Assembly: GCA_009746045.1 (NCBI GenBank)
Contig: RPFO01000090.1
Span: 1,636,689-1,700,688 of the forward strand
DNA from: Mesostigma viride
Lineage: Eukaryota; Streptophyta; Mesostigmatophyceae; Mesostigmatales; Mesostigmataceae
Length of the DNA stretch: 64,000 nt
Direction: 5' to 3'
Positions 49,746-63,616 of this stretch are shown here, in pieces (the stretch's first letter is position 1; each line of letters begins with the position of its first letter). The translations under genes were made by a program, and so were the position numbers. The notes beneath the pieces were generated by a model that saw only the letters and a program-made list of their open reading frames with translations, was not told where the DNA came from and did not search any database.

Positions 49746-51909
49746 AGCCAGCCCCGTTCCCCTTCCAGATTTTCTGCCTGTCTCTTTCCCCGAGGCTCGT
49801 GAAAGCGCCTCGTTCATGTTACGCCGGACGCCTCGTCAAGCATCGCTGCTCGAGAGGGAGACGTAAGCCATGGCCAGCCTCCCCAAACAGCGTGATGTGC
49901 GCCTGTTCATTCTTCCAAGTGTAATTCATGGCGTAGGAAGCTGAGCCTGAAGGCAACAAACAGAAGGTACATGTCCTGTATTCAACAGTCAGCACATATA
50001 GGTGTGTTGATGTGCAACCCTGGAGCTTATCCAGCTTTCACAGGCCATACAACACGCTGCTGGGGCTCCACTTTAGCGGACCTGTTGGTAAGTATTTCAA
50101 CCTCTTTCCTTGGCCAGATTATAATGCACCATGTTTATCAATGATGGGCGGCGTGTTCTGATCTGGGGCTGGGAGGCACGAAGAAACCAGGGGGGAGCCC
50201 AGGTATGTGAAGTGCGCAGATGTTGTTGCTGCCTTGGGAAACCCAGGATTCATTGCCCTTGTTACATTCAGATATGTTGAAGCAGGCTGAGAATTAAGTA
50301 CTATACATGGAAGGGGGCTGATTTGTCTTTGATATGGTTGCTGCCTATGATGATGAATATTGTTGCGGGCACAACAGAGTGCACAATGGGCTTACAGCAT
50401 TGCGTAAGAGGCATGAATCTCACCAGGACACCTTCTACGGGCTCACAACAACATCACAATAACGATTACCAAAGTGCTTGCTGCCACACCACTGCCACAT
50501 CACTCCCCACCACCCCAACACACCTACCACTGTTACGCCGTTGTTAGCAGTGCCACGATTGCATAGCAATACCAACATTCCTGTCGTTAGCATGGAGGAC
50601 CACCAGGTGCATCGTGTGCGCATACCCATGTGACAGATATTATAGACTCCCACCAGGAGCAACGTCCACCACCATGAGTCTCGCCTGTTGGTGTAACTGC
50701 TGGCAGTGTCCCTACAACTCAGTATGGAATCTGCCATTAACGATAACGCCAGGCCCTGCACCATTGCTGCCACAATCTGCCATATTGACTTCGCCCATCG
50801 CAGCCTTGATCGTGATTGCAGCCACAAGTTCCTGCCGGCCCTCTTCATCTCTTCTATCGTAGCACCAGAAACTGGGGCCACATTTAGCAGCATCGGCAGC
50901 TGACATAGCTGGCACCTGGCACAACAGATAATGCCAGTAGTATCAAAGAAGGCACCCTACTGCTCACCATTGCTATCAATCACTGGCATGATCAATCTGT
51001 CACTACCACTTGCCAGCACCACAGAATATCATGACCTGGTGTGTTGCCACGGAAATCTGAATGGAGAGCTTTCACCACAAGCCCACCCCAATGAGTTGGT
51101 TTGCACACTACACCACTGTTGGCTGTACCGTGCCACCTGCCACATAAATTTCCCTTCCATCATGCAGCAGTAGCAACATAACCTCAAGGCTAGACCATAA
51201 CGTCTATCTGCATAACGATAGCCTTCATGATCGCTGCCTCGTGCCACTGGCCATACTACTGCCATCTGCATTACTTTCTACCACATGTGCCACTCTCTTC
51301 TGCATCACTAGATCCCACTACTGCTGCCTGACCTGCCTGCTGCCAGCACCTTCGCTGGCATCTGCTCATGGCATGCCCATGGCCACATCCTCCATCTGCC
51401 GTGCATAGCCCATGCTTCACTAGGATTGGTAGTCCAGGGTGCACGATGAACAACACATAAAAAAATGCCCATGCACCTTTAGAAGATTGTTTGGCATGCG
51501 AGCTAGCTGGCTAGTTAATGTGCTAGAGATGTTAGATAGCAACTGCAAGCAAATGTAGTGTGCAGCCATGTTTGCTTCGAACCACTATTTGACTTGCCAA
51601 CTAGTTGCTCTCTCTCAACACGCCCCACCATTGGAATGTTGGTAGTTAATACTATTGATGTATCAAAGAGACAACTGTTCATGTATTTCCATGATGAAGT
51701 GCATGCCACATGTATGGGTGGAGATAACCAAGTTGGAGTTCAACCTTACCTCAGCTCGTACTGTTATGGGGTATGAACTTGTAAGGAAATATTATATGAT
51801 GTTGGCTGCTGTCACGTGTCACTGTGACACATCGTCATCTGTGGTGTGACTGAGGTAATACTTGGCAATCATGTTCAGCATGCTCTATTTAAATTGCATT
51901 AAAAATTTC
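49746..51909. other. Intergenic, including a CCA/CAC-rich degenerate region
   Basis: From 50430 to 51350 the plus strand is unusually rich in tgccac, accac and catc motifs, as if derived from an old short tandem repeat. Frames there are short and not protein-like. Confidence 0.4.
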
Positions 51910-52420
51910 AGCTCTGTCTGAACTCATTTGCGCTACCTGTGGTGCATTATATATCCAAATTTTGCGCGAGAGTGACGCGTGACAGCAGAATCATGTAACT
52001 AGTTGGTGTTCAATCAAGGTGCAACTTTGCAGCCAGCCTGCAGATGTTGCAAGTAAAGTGTTTGCTTACTTCCAGCTTAATCTGAGCTCATTTGCACTGT
52101 TGGGTGCATTTAATGATCCATAAAATGCTCCAAATGACCGTATTTGTGACGGTTGACAGCATAATTTCTGGCCATCCCATCTCTATTTCGGGTGCAACTT
52201 AGTACTTGAGCTGCATATGTTATATTTAATGTGTCTGCCCATTTCCAGGTCAAAACGACATTAATTGTGTTGTTTGTGGAATTAATTATGAATAAAACTG
52301 GCAATTTCGGCATTTTTTATGCTTTTGGACGTCACCATTCTGTGAGCACCAAGTGGCCAACCAAGGTGTGACTTGGCACAGTAAATCTGGGTACCATGGA
52401 GAAGCCAGCCACCAAGTTTG
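51910..52420. repeat. Diverged satellite-like repeat, about 164-173-bp unit, 3 copies
   Basis: Units begin agctctgtctgaactcattt (51910), agcttaatctgagctcattt (52074) and aggtcaaaacgacattaatt (52247). The last unit contains ttttatgcttttggacgtcac, resembling the atttatgctagcaaacgtcac anchor of the array at 2.0-2.8 kb, so both may belong to one family. Confidence 0.6.
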
Positions 52421-54529
52421 ACCATCATCCGAATATTAGTGCAGCTAGGAGGAGTAAGATGGGTGTTTTTTGGCACTTTCAGACCGTTGTGCGGCAGCAT
52501 TTAGTTTACTATTTGTTGCTTGCCTCGACAATACTGTAAATGCCGGTTGTCACGTCCGTGATCATTTACGTCCGTGCACTCAAGAAGTTACGCGGTTCGG
52601 AATCGTTACCGACGTTTGGTTGGTTCCGATTCAGTAGGCCGCAGGCTTTGTTCCTTGGGCCGGTGTGGAGCGCCGCGCCGGAAAGGCCTGAATTTCTAGA
52701 GTGACAGTCTTAGGTGACCTGACTTAGGTTCAGGCGCAAGACTTTGGGGCGCAAAGCCTTGGTGGCTTGCGCAATATTCCGGTGCGTGACATTTGGCAGT
52801 TATGAATCTTTTGTATTGTTCAGACGGAATGATGTTCAGTCCATCTGACAAAGCTAGATACGCAGATCGTAGTGTGCGGTGTGCTGGCTCGCACGTGGTT
52901 GTCGAACAGACTTGCTCTGCATTTTGCTGGCAGTCTAACTGCACGTCAGGCGGCTTGCTGGCAAATGCGACAGCGCATGGATGCCGGGATTTTTGGAGGT
53001 ATTTAGGAGCAGCGCAGCGGCCATGGTGGTCGTTGTTCGCTCGTTTCTCTCCCTCACAACTAGTTTGTTGTCTTCATGGGGTTAAACTTCTCGAACAGCC
53101 CGGAGCAGCCCCCGTGAGTGGTTGCATGTCGTTGCCATGACGATGGTTGATAGGATTGACAGTGGTTTGATCCGGTTGGGATGTTGTTGGCATTGTGGAC
53201 GAGAAACGTTCTGCTGACCCGGGAACAGTCCCGGGAAAGGGCCGGTTCGTCGTTGGCCAGTGTGCCAGTAACTGGGACATGAGCGCAGAGTCACACAGTT
53301 GATATAGATTATGACGTAAGTAAACACTGTTGCGCCACAGTGGCGTCATGGTCGGTCTGTGGTGATTTCGATGGGTCTCAAGGATATGTAGTTACTCTTA
53401 CAGTCACTAGGAGCCGGGTGTTGACAAAGTGTGACAATGCTTGACATGTCAGGTTGATAAAGTGTGACAAAGTGTGACAAAGTGTGACATGTCACTTGAC
53501 AAAAGTTGACAAAAGCTATACAAATGTTGACAAAACCATGACATATCAGGTCGATTTTACAAGACAATTCTTGACAAATTATCAAGGTGAAAGTGTCAAA
53601 AAATGTCACACATTGTCAACGTCACGCATTGTCAACATGAGAGTGAGATTTTATCACATTTTATCACACCACAATTAGTGACATTTGTGCACATTTATCA
53701 CAACACAAACGTTGATATATCACAGACAATCCTGAAAATTTATCAGGACTATAAAACAGACAAAAAGTGACAAAAAGTGACAAAAAGTGACAAAAACCAG
53801 TGAAATTTTCCTTTTTATTACAAAATAAGCATTACTTAATGCTGACAGCAACAACGATTGTCTCGTAGGCAAATTTCGGACGGCAGCCCATTGCGTTGCG
53901 TGCAGCCCGTTGTGAGCATGACTTCCACGGAAAGCTCTAAATGCTTGCAAAGAATTTGCAGGCAGCCGCCCGTTGGGTATATTGTGTGCAGCCGTCATTT
54001 GCGGATGTCATTTTGATTAAAAGCTCTCGACTCTCCTGTAAAACACAAAAAAGATGCAGAGGTGGAAATAACATCAATGTATACATGGTTGTTGTCAGTT
54101 GTGCAACATTAAAGAGGCAGATTACGTTCAAAAAACCTGTACAAAAACTGCCCTCTCTTGCTGCAAATGCAAAGAAGAAAGCACTGATCTATTCGGAACA
54201 AAAAAGGTAGCTGCAGGCAAACATACACTGCGCAAAGAAAACACCTCATCACACAGATTCAAAGACAAACCTGAGCAACCCGTGCATGGAACCTAGACGA
54301 GTCCGCCGGCTACGTCGATGACGACGATGGTGAGGATGCATATGGCACCAGAACAGCCGAGACTTCCTGCGGAAGAAAAACAAAAATTATGAATGTTTAT
54401 TCGTAGTCAATAACAAATTTATTACGGTATCCATTGTGTACGAAATCTGGAGCATATGTTATGTTAATCGATTAGCTACGCAAGCACACTTCCTTAAGAG
54501 GGCATAACGATTGCAAGGTGCTTAAAACC

Positions 54530-56470
54530 CACCACAAGGAATTATTAAGCTGCCCCACCTGCCCCCCATGACAAGGAAAAACTAACCCATTTGCCTACCC
54601 CCATGACGCGGAATAATGTCCCCCCCATACCTGTCCCCCATGACAAGGAACAAGCCCCCCTGCCTGCCCCCCATGACAAGGATTAACCCCCCTGCCTGCC
54701 CCCCATGACAACGATTAACGCCCCCCGCCTGGCCCCCAATACAAGGAATAATTACGCCCCCTACCTGCCCCCCATGGGCATGACAAGGAATCATTGACCC
54801 CCCCTGCCTGCCCCCCACGACAAGGAACAACTAACCCCCGCTACCTGCCCCCCACGACAAGGAATCATTGCCCCCCCCTATCTGCCCCCTGTGACAAGGA
54901 ATAATTAACACTCCCTGCCTGCCCCCCACGACAAGAATCATCCCCCCCCCTGCCTGCCCCCCACGACAAGAATCATCCCCCCCCTGCCTGCCCCCATAAC
55001 AAGGAGCACTTGACGCCCCCTACATGCCCCCCACGACAAGGAATCATTGCCCCCCCCTGCATGTCCCCCATGACAAGGATTAACTACCCCCCCTGCCTGC
55101 CCCTAATTACAAGGAAAAATTACCCACGCAGCCTGCCCCCCATGTGACAAGGATTAGCCCCCTCTGCCTGAACCCCCATGACAAGGGATAATCACCCCCC
55201 CCCGCCTGCCCCCCATGACAAGGAGTTACCCCCCCCCTGCCTGCCCCCCGTGACAATGAATCATTACCCCCCCTGCCTGCACCATATTACAAGGAATAAT
55301 TAAGCCCCGGCCCCTGCCTGCCCCCCATGAAAAGGCAATCTACCCCCCCTGCCTGCCCCCCATGACAAGGAGTAACCCCCACCCCTGCCTACCCCCATGA
55401 CAAGGAATAATTAACTGCCTGCCCCCCATGAAAAGGCAATCAACCCTCCCTGTCCGCAACAAGACAAATGTAAAAGAAAAACAAAAATGATGAATGCTTG
55501 AAAGTACACGAACAGAAACATAACGCGGCCCATTGCTACAAGATTTAGAGCATATGCTCTGTTAATCATTTAGCTACAAAATCGCCGTTTCGTAAGGGAG
55601 GACAACTGACTGTGAGGTACTTTCAATCCCATGACAAGAAATTTTTAAGCTTTTCTGCATGCCCCCATGACAAGGAATAATTAACCTGTCCTGCCTGCCC
55701 CCATGGCAAGGAAAAATTATTACCCCCGCCTTCTCCCACCCCACGACAGGAAATCATTTACCTCCCTTGCCTTCCCCTCATGACAAGGAATAAGAAACCC
55801 GTCCTGCCTGCCCCCCATGGACACAAGGAATCGTTAACCCCCCCTGCCTTCCCCCACCCCATGACAGGGAATCATTAACCCCCCCTGCCTTCGCCCACCC
55901 CACTACAGGGTATCATGAGCCCCCCCTGCCGTCCCCTCATGACAAGAACAATTAACCCGTCCTGCCTGCCCCCCATGACAAGGAATAAATGTATATGCAA
56001 TGCGCCTGCCCCCCATGACAAGGAATAAGTAACCCGTCCTGCCTGCCTCCCATGACAAGGAGTGATTAACCCGTTCTGCCTGTCACCATAAAAAGGAATA
56101 ATTCACCCGCCCTGCCTGCCCCCAAGACAAGGAATTACTAACCCGTCCCGCCTGCCCCCATGACAAGGAATAATTAACAGGTCCAGCCTGCCCCCCATGA
56201 CACGGAATAATTGACCCGTCCTGCCTGCCCCCATGACAAGGAATAAGTGACCCGTCCTGCCTGCCCCCATGAAAGGAATTATTAACCCGTCCTGCCTGCC
56301 CCTAATGACAAGGAATAATTAACCCGCCCTGCCTGCCCCCATGAAAAGGAACAATTAACCCGTCCTGCCTGCCCCCCATGACAAGGAATAATTAACTTGT
56401 CCTGCCTGCCCCCATGACAAGGAATAAGTAACCCGTCCTGTATGCCCCCATGACAAGGAATAATCCTCAC
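54530..56470. repeat. C-rich degenerate minisatellite, unit about 34-36 bp, dozens of copies
   Basis: Repeating cctgcctgccccccatgaca followed by aggaataattaaccc, with many small variants and a break of non-repeat sequence near 55470-55620. The second half shifts to a cccgtcctgcctgccccca version. Inside the CACTA-type element. Confidence 0.93.
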
Positions 56471-59400
56471 CCCTCGGCAAAAATGCCATGTAAAGGGAGT
56501 TAAAAACAACAGGAGGCACTGCATGCGATTCCACCTACAGCACGGTGATATCCTTAGTATAGACCCTATGTATGGGATCGTAACCACTACTCACCACAAG
56601 TCTCAAGCAGGAGCCAGTCTCAGCCATTCGCGGGTAGGCCGCATGCCCGTCCGACGGTGTCAGTCACCCGCAAGTACACGCGCAAAATGGAAGAGGAAAC
56701 GGCAACACAAATGTATACATATGATGACGAGCACGGAAAGCACCATGGTAATGAAAGCATTCAGAGAATACACATTAAAATCTCTGAAATACGTGGCAAG
56801 CTTTACCCGCAACGAAACGGCCCTACACATTCGAGCACGGGATGCTAACTATATTCGTGTTGTTAGTTAAACCGTACGACAAAAATTCGCTGACCGTGGT
56901 GCCGTTGAAGGAGCTTGGCGCGCTCCAGACGTCCTGTTCGAGCTGCGTTACAGCGTAAAGAGCTGCTTGGCTCAGGACTGCACACGTTTCTCCCTCAATG
57001 GCTACCACCATGTCCTAGCTCAGCATACATACATCGACAGTGCACCTACATCGTTACTGATAGCGGTTGCTGAAGAAATCACATCACTTCGAGGGCCTGC
57101 AACATCTCTTATTGCACAATCTTGGATGGCGCTCACTGCTTACATAGAACTTCGGTGAGTGGCCCCGTTGCTCGAGCCCTCTCTGCCCGGCGGCCGGCGC
57201 TAGCCCCAAGCACTAACCGTAGACATGGTTTTCCTGCGCGCAACACCTACTTTGCCTTCGTTGAACTCTGGCCTTTGGCGCAAACTTTGAATTTTGGGAA
57301 AGGATGCTGACGGGCAACTGTTGCGCAATGCAGTTTTTCCGGGTACGGCCGCTCCCTGAATGGTACGGCGATCAAGGACGCGATTACGCCAGCAGCAAGC
57401 GATCCCAACCAAGCGATACTGTAGAGTGACGACTGTTTCTCTACCACTGGTAAATACTCGTCATAAGTACTTTTACTTAATTTACTGGACGTCATCTGAT
57501 GGCCGTGCTGTCGGATGACTGGCATGGCCAGGGCATGGCCACAAACTTACGGACCGCCGATAAGAGTCAGCAGACTGACAGACGGCCGCAAATGCGTGGA
57601 CAATACTAATAGACGACGCCAACTATCGTCTTGCGCAAAGTCTTGCAAGCTTGTGCAAGTGATTCCCGTGGTTGCGACTTGCGACTTGCGCGGGTGTTCC
57701 CGTTGAAGCTAAACGATGACAAACGAAAGACGTGCTTGTGCTCCAAGGAAAAGCTTGTGGCCGGGGAAGGTGGAAGACGGAAGCTACGCCAAGGCTCGCA
57801 GCCAAGGTGGGAATTACATGCTGTGACTTTTTCAGCAATGGCGGTATGGTAGGAACGAATAACTACGTATAAGGAATAGGATCATAGACTCACTGATGAC
57901 CGTCATGATTTTCTTAGCAATTAAATCGCCGTCCTTGATGAAATTTATCTAGCTAGCTCGGAGGGCCAGAAGAAGCCATCGGGGGAGAAACACAGCCAGG
58001 ATCTAGAATTAAGTTGTCATCGATCTGTTCGCTGGTAGGCACAGCGCCATTCGGACATCCAGAAGCTAACCCACTCTTAACCGTTTGAGGTGAGTAAGTA
58101 ATTCTTCGTCCGAAATACTGACAGTCTTGCATCGACTTGAACACGCCGTACGCACGTGACATTCTCATGCATTGCCCTAGGGCCCACCGCCCATGATGCT
58201 ACATGGGCCGCCCAGAGTTTCCCGCCAAGTTAGCCATGCTCGCAGTACATTCATTTTCTCCTATATACACAAGGTCAATTGTACTATTCAAACCAAATCT
58301 GGTTCAATTCTTATGAAGGCATCGATATCAAGGAGACAACCAGCGCATGGGAGAATCCGGACCATGGTAACTCGAGCCTGCCGATGTGTACAGGTTGCGT
58401 CACGTGCTTATGAATTAGGTATTTAAATAATGTACAGGTTGAGCGTATCATGTATGCACGGTCTGCTATTGCGTCACTTTCCTTCTTTTCACAAACTTCC
58501 GTTGTTTAAGCTAACGGTTCTCCATACATTCGTATGTTGCATCTGTGCTGCCATTTCGATGTCAATTTCGCGCGTGTACTTGTGATGCCTGATACCGTTG
58601 GACTTGCACGTGGCCCCATCGCATGTGGCAGCGGCGTGGTCGGCTGTCCAGCGCGGCCAATTTTTTATGGTGAGCAACTGTCATCATTCTTCATCTATTG
58701 TCCATTCACGAAGCTGTAAACATGCTGTGCGTTGCAGCCACCATTGGATGTCCGCATTGTAAGTTAGTCCAGGGGCACCCAAAGGCCTTCGGGACTTGAT
58801 AATGATGTTTTATCGGTTGCAATTCCCTCATGGGAACGCCTTCTTTATTTGAATATTTAACTCCGGTTTGTTTGTTTGTTCGTTTGTTTAGTACTTTACA
58901 ACGGTTCTACTGACTGTGCCGTTTAATAGTTCTTTGTGTTCTGGTATAGCCCAGCCGGCAGCACTGTTGTTACCGCCAATGAAGCACAATTGTGAGCCGA
59001 AGAATTGTATTTCTTTGTTTTTAACGCTAAAGAGGCACATTGGAGAGCCAAAGAATGTATACTTTCTTTGTTTGTTTGGTAGCTAGAAAGCAGACAGGAG
59101 AGCACACACGGGAATAATTTGTTTTCTGCATTCTTGTTTTATTGAGCGTTTGTAGGTGGTGATCCCTCCAGCATTAATAATTGGAATTAAATGTAGCAGT
59201 TTGGAAAGTGTATTTTGTGCTTCCAGCTTCTATGCATATTTTTGGAGCCCTGCTTTTAGCTACAAATCATACGAACTCCTTTGCCGTTGGGAGGCTCTTC
59301 TGTGAAATCCAGAAGCCTTGGTTGACATGCGTGGCATGGATAGATTTTTTCTTTCTTTCTTGCCTTAGTAGCGTCTTTTTGCTGATAATCACAGGATTTT

Positions 59401-59774
59401 TTCACCCACACCCCCCACACCCCCCACACCAAACGACTCCTTTCTCTGTCAACTTTAGTTATGATGCCTTCTACCTCGTTAGATTTTATTCGTACCCTGT
59501 ACGGGGCATATATTCAGTTGATTGGCCTAACTTTTCCTTCGCATGGATCTGGCGTCAATCTTTCTTCTTTCTTTCTCAGAGTGCCGTATTCACCATAGTG
59601 AGATTGCAAGAAAGTAGATCGTAAAGCATCCTGGCATCTTGGAGAAACTTTACAGCTCCCGCTTGTTTTTTCGGCAGTTTGCAACGCAACGCTCTTCTCT
59701 AGGGATTCCTGGGGTTTCGCTGTTCTCCACATCTTGTGAGGTACATGGGGACGAGTTAGGTGAGAATACCCGTC

Positions 59775-59889
<115 letters not shown>

Positions 59890-61419
59890 CACTATCTCAC
59901 TTTCTCGGTCCTAAAATCAAGCCATTACTCACAAACAGCCACGCGACTGCTGTGCTCTCACGACGTCTCATTACACACAGCTGATTTCGGGTATTCATCT
60001 CACTTAAGATCTTTGTGTGTTCCCTTTGCTGCTTTGCCGGATAACGCATGTATCCCTTGCATGCAGGCGATCTACCTAACACAACCATGGCGGACACATT
60101 GGCCAGCATGGCGGGGAGGGCACCTGCGGACACAGATTTTGTAGGCTCTGAGCCCTCGTCACATCGCTGTAGCACTGGACATTGTCATGCGATAAATTTC
60201 TAGAGAGTCCATTTTTTTCAGCAATGATCGCTGGGACAGCCCTACGACGGATGTTATACTGCATTTGTGAGATGCTTGCGGTTGTACATCTTGCACGCCA
60301 CCCTCGGACTGTGATTGAGTGCACTCTTCATTCATGTGTTTTGTCAGTAAAGTTTGTCATGCTAATGTAATGCAGAAAACCGCAATTCAGGCAGCAAGGC
60401 AGCAGCCATATTGATTTTAATGAAGTAAGTTTACCTGTGCGTGGTGTTGATTTGTCAGTTTGCTATGCCTTTGTTTATCATGTTGACATTTTGTCATGTT
60501 GACATTTGTTGACATTTTGTTGACATTTTTCTTGCGTTTGGCCTGCGTTTGTAAACGTCTTGACATTTGTTGACAAGTCACCTTGGCTTGTCAGTGTTTT
60601 GACATTTGTTGACATGCTCACAAAGTTGACATGTCAACGATTGTCAACGTTTTGTCAACATTGTCAACATTCTGTCAAGTTTTGTCAAGCTGTTGACATT
60701 TTTTTGTCTAGTTTTGTCTAGTTTTGTCACACTTTGTCAACAATTTGTCAACAATTTGTCACACTTTGTCAACAAGTTGACAATTGTTGACAAAAATTTG
60801 TCACACTTTGTCAACACCCGGCTCCTAGTGGTTGCGGCAGCACAACTCGGCATTCATTGTAATCTGTCAAATGTTATGGAATGAATGGTTTGGGCATTGC
60901 TTTCATCATAAAGCATTATTGCAATCTTCATAATATAATCGGCTGGCTGCGCTGCCTGTCATGAAGGTGGTGGTGCCGTCAAGGACCACACCTATCATCA
61001 CCACTTAATTAAAACGAGCGAACAACCCTTGGCGGGTTCAGTTCGGACAGCCTGAGCCGGAGATATACCCAAGCTGCTTGCAGAATCAAGCACTTGGAAG
61101 AGGATTAAGCTTATCCTTTAAAAAGCTATGAAGAGGATTAGGCTTATATATATCCTTGAAAAAGCCATGAAGAGGATTATGCTTATCCTTGAAAAAGCAC
61201 TGAAGAGGTTATTGCTTAGCCTATTTGAAAAGCATGTGTGGTCCTGTCGTGGGAATTTTTTTTTCCCTATGTGATCCTCTTTTTGACTTTTTGGCTCTTC
61301 ATTTTTTCGAGCTAAAAAGTGGGGGGGAATATAGTGGATCACACACAAGAGTACTCTATTGCTATGGATATGCCTTCCAAGTGATAGGCTAGGATATAAT
61401 GGCACGCAAACGCGACAGC

Positions 61420-62547
61420 TGTCACGTCCGTGATCATTTACGTCCGTGCACTCAAGAAGTTACGCGGTTCGGAATCGTTACCGACGTTTGGTTGGTTCCG
61501 ATTCAGTAGGCCGCAGGCTTTGTTCCTTGGGCCGGTGTGGAGCGCCGCGCCGGAAAGGCCTGAATTTCTAGAGTGACAGTCTTAGGTGACCTGACTTAGG
61601 TTCAGGCGCAAGACTTTGGGGCGCAAAGCCTTGGTGGCTTGCGCAATATTCCGGTGCGTGACATTTGGCAGTTATGAATCTTTTGTATTGTTCAGACGGA
61701 ATGATGTTCAGTCCATCTGACAAAGCTAGATACGCAGATCGTAGTGTGCGGTGTGCTGGCTCGCACGTGGTTGTCGAACAGACTTGCTCTGCATTTTGCT
61801 GGCAGTCTAACTGCACGTCAGGCGGCTTGCTGGCAAATGCGACAGCGCATGGATGCCGGGATTTTTGGAGGTATTTAGGAGCAGCGCAGCGGCCATGGTG
61901 GTCGTTGTTCGCTCGTTTCTCTCCCTCACAACTAGTTTGTTGTCTTCATGGGGTTAAACTTCTCGAACAGCCCGGAGCAGCCCCCGTGAGTGGTTGCATG
62001 TCGTTGCCATGACGATGGTTGATAGGATTGACAGTGGTTTGATCCGGTTGGGATGTTGTTGGCATTGTGGACGAGAAACGTTCTGCTGACCCGGGAACAG
62101 TCCCGGGAAAGGGCCGGTTCGTCGTTGGCCAGTGTGCCAGTAACTGGGACATGAGCGCAGAGTCACACAGTTGATATAGATTATGACGTAAGTAAACACT
62201 GTTGCGCCACAGTGGCGTCATGGTCGGTCTGTGGTGATTTCGATGGGTCTCAAGGATATGTAGTTACTCTTACAGTTGCGGCAGCACAACTCGGCATTCA
62301 TTGTAATCTGTCAAATGTTATGGAATGAATGGTTTGGGCATTGCTTTCATCATAAAGCATTATTGCAATCTTCATAATATAATCGGCTGGCTGCGCTGCC
62401 TGTCATGAAGGTGGTGGTGCCGTCAAGGACCACACCTATCATCACCACTTAATTAAACATATAGTGGATCACACACAAGAGTACTCTATTGCTATGGATA
62501 TGCCTTCCAAGTGATAGGCTAGGATATAATGGCACGCAAACGCGACA
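61420..62547. mobile_element. LTR-like unit 2 (intact, 1128 bp)
   Basis: Same TGTCACGTCC...ACGCGACA boundaries as unit 1, separated from it by only gc. It retains the empty CACTA site (cttacagttgcgg at about 62269-62281). The right flank is CGGT (62548-62551), matching the left flank of unit 1, so the pair is bracketed by one 4-bp target duplication. No gag or pol is associated. The short frames inside are identical in both units and not recognisable. Confidence 0.75.
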
Positions 62548-62571
62548 CGGTCACTAGGCCCCCGGTACATC

Positions 62572-62822
62572 ATGGCCGGTGCCACGTGGCATAAGCTGGA
62601 GCCCTGCTCCCTAGCTGGCCGGGTGCCCGTGCGTCGGCCGGACGAGGCGCAGCGCGATCACTGCCTGGTATTCGGTACACATCTTGGTACTGTACTTGGG
62701 CAGGATTTGGCCCAGTCACGGCCTAGCCTCAACAAGTACCGCCACTGGTGGCGCAACCCGCACTTCACGTGCATGCAATCTGAACGCGACCTCTTTAAGG
62801 TTGCGGTTCTGCCTGTGTCAAC
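62572..62822 (+). other. Short coding-like frame ending at a MITE insertion
   Basis: Reads MAGATWHKLEPCSLAGRVP, later LNKYRHWWRNPHFTCM and FKVAVLPVST. If the adjoining MITE is removed, TAA follows directly after PVST, so the insertion fell in or next to the stop codon. It may be the last exon of a lost or transposon-derived gene. No family is recognised. Confidence 0.25.
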
Positions 62823-63325
62823 CAGGGTTGGGCGTAAAGGGGGTAAGGGGGTTGACGTAACGTAAACACGTAAAATGGCCAAAAGGGTGACGTAGAACGT
62901 AACGTAGGCGTAGAAGTTTACGTGCGTAACGTAAAGACCTAACGTAGCGTAAACACGTAAAGCCGCACAAAAGCTTATGATTTTCCAGCTATGTTCCACC
63001 ATTCCATGGCAAAAACTACTACAGTGCTGTCTGTGCACCGCGCATGGCGCCGTGCCGAAGCGGCGCCATTAAGCCTACAAACGCGTACTAGCACCACTTC
63101 ACCTCGCAAGCATCTGCCGACATTCCCATGCACACTCATTACGTTTACATCAATTTACGCTACGTCTTTCCGTGGAACGTAACGTAGAAACGTGACGTAA
63201 AGGGGGTACGTATGTAGAGGTCTTACGTGCCATTTTGTCGCCACGTAAAGCGTAACGTAAACCAACGTACGTAAACCACGTAATTTCGTAAATGACGTAA
63301 CCTAAACCCTTTACGCCCAACCCTG
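62823..63325. mobile_element. hAT-type MITE (ACGTAA-rich)
   Basis: Terminal inverted repeat CAGGGTTGGGCGTAAAGGG at both ends, with an 8-bp target duplication with one mismatch (gtgtcaac/gtctcaac). The interior is packed with ACGTAA/TTACGT motifs near both ends, as expected of subterminal transposase sites. No coding capacity. Confidence 0.88.
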
Positions 63326-63616
63326 GTCTCAACCTAAGGTCCTGAGAGCTGGACACTGACCCCTGATCAAGACACAAGTTTGTGGGTTATGCTCCATGAC
63401 TTTACCAATGCAGGCACGTGTTTATTTTATTTTAATTTAGTCGTCGGCGCATTGCGGTGATGCCAGTCGAACAAGAGACGTAGTCCCAGAACCCCTGGCC
63501 AACTATTGGTCTGGCTGTGAGCATGGGGGCCTTTTTCAACCGCAAAAGTCCGCACTTTTCCTGCGCGTGCGGGATCCACCCGTGGCTGTTCGCGGATTTT
63601 TCTCACGCAGTAAGGA

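Noticed and set aside
52696-53349. Short frames duplicated exactly at 61568-62221, suggesting duplicated genes
   Set aside because: They lie within the two LTR-like units and are identical because the DNA is. No protein family or start context supports them.
54582-56587. Minus-strand frames rich in HGGQAGG motifs
   Set aside because: Translations of the C-rich minisatellite inside the CACTA-type element.
62552-62565. cactaggcccccgg next to the right CGGT, resembling the CACTA terminus
   Set aside because: Only the first seven bases agree well, and there is no second end or subterminal array beside it.
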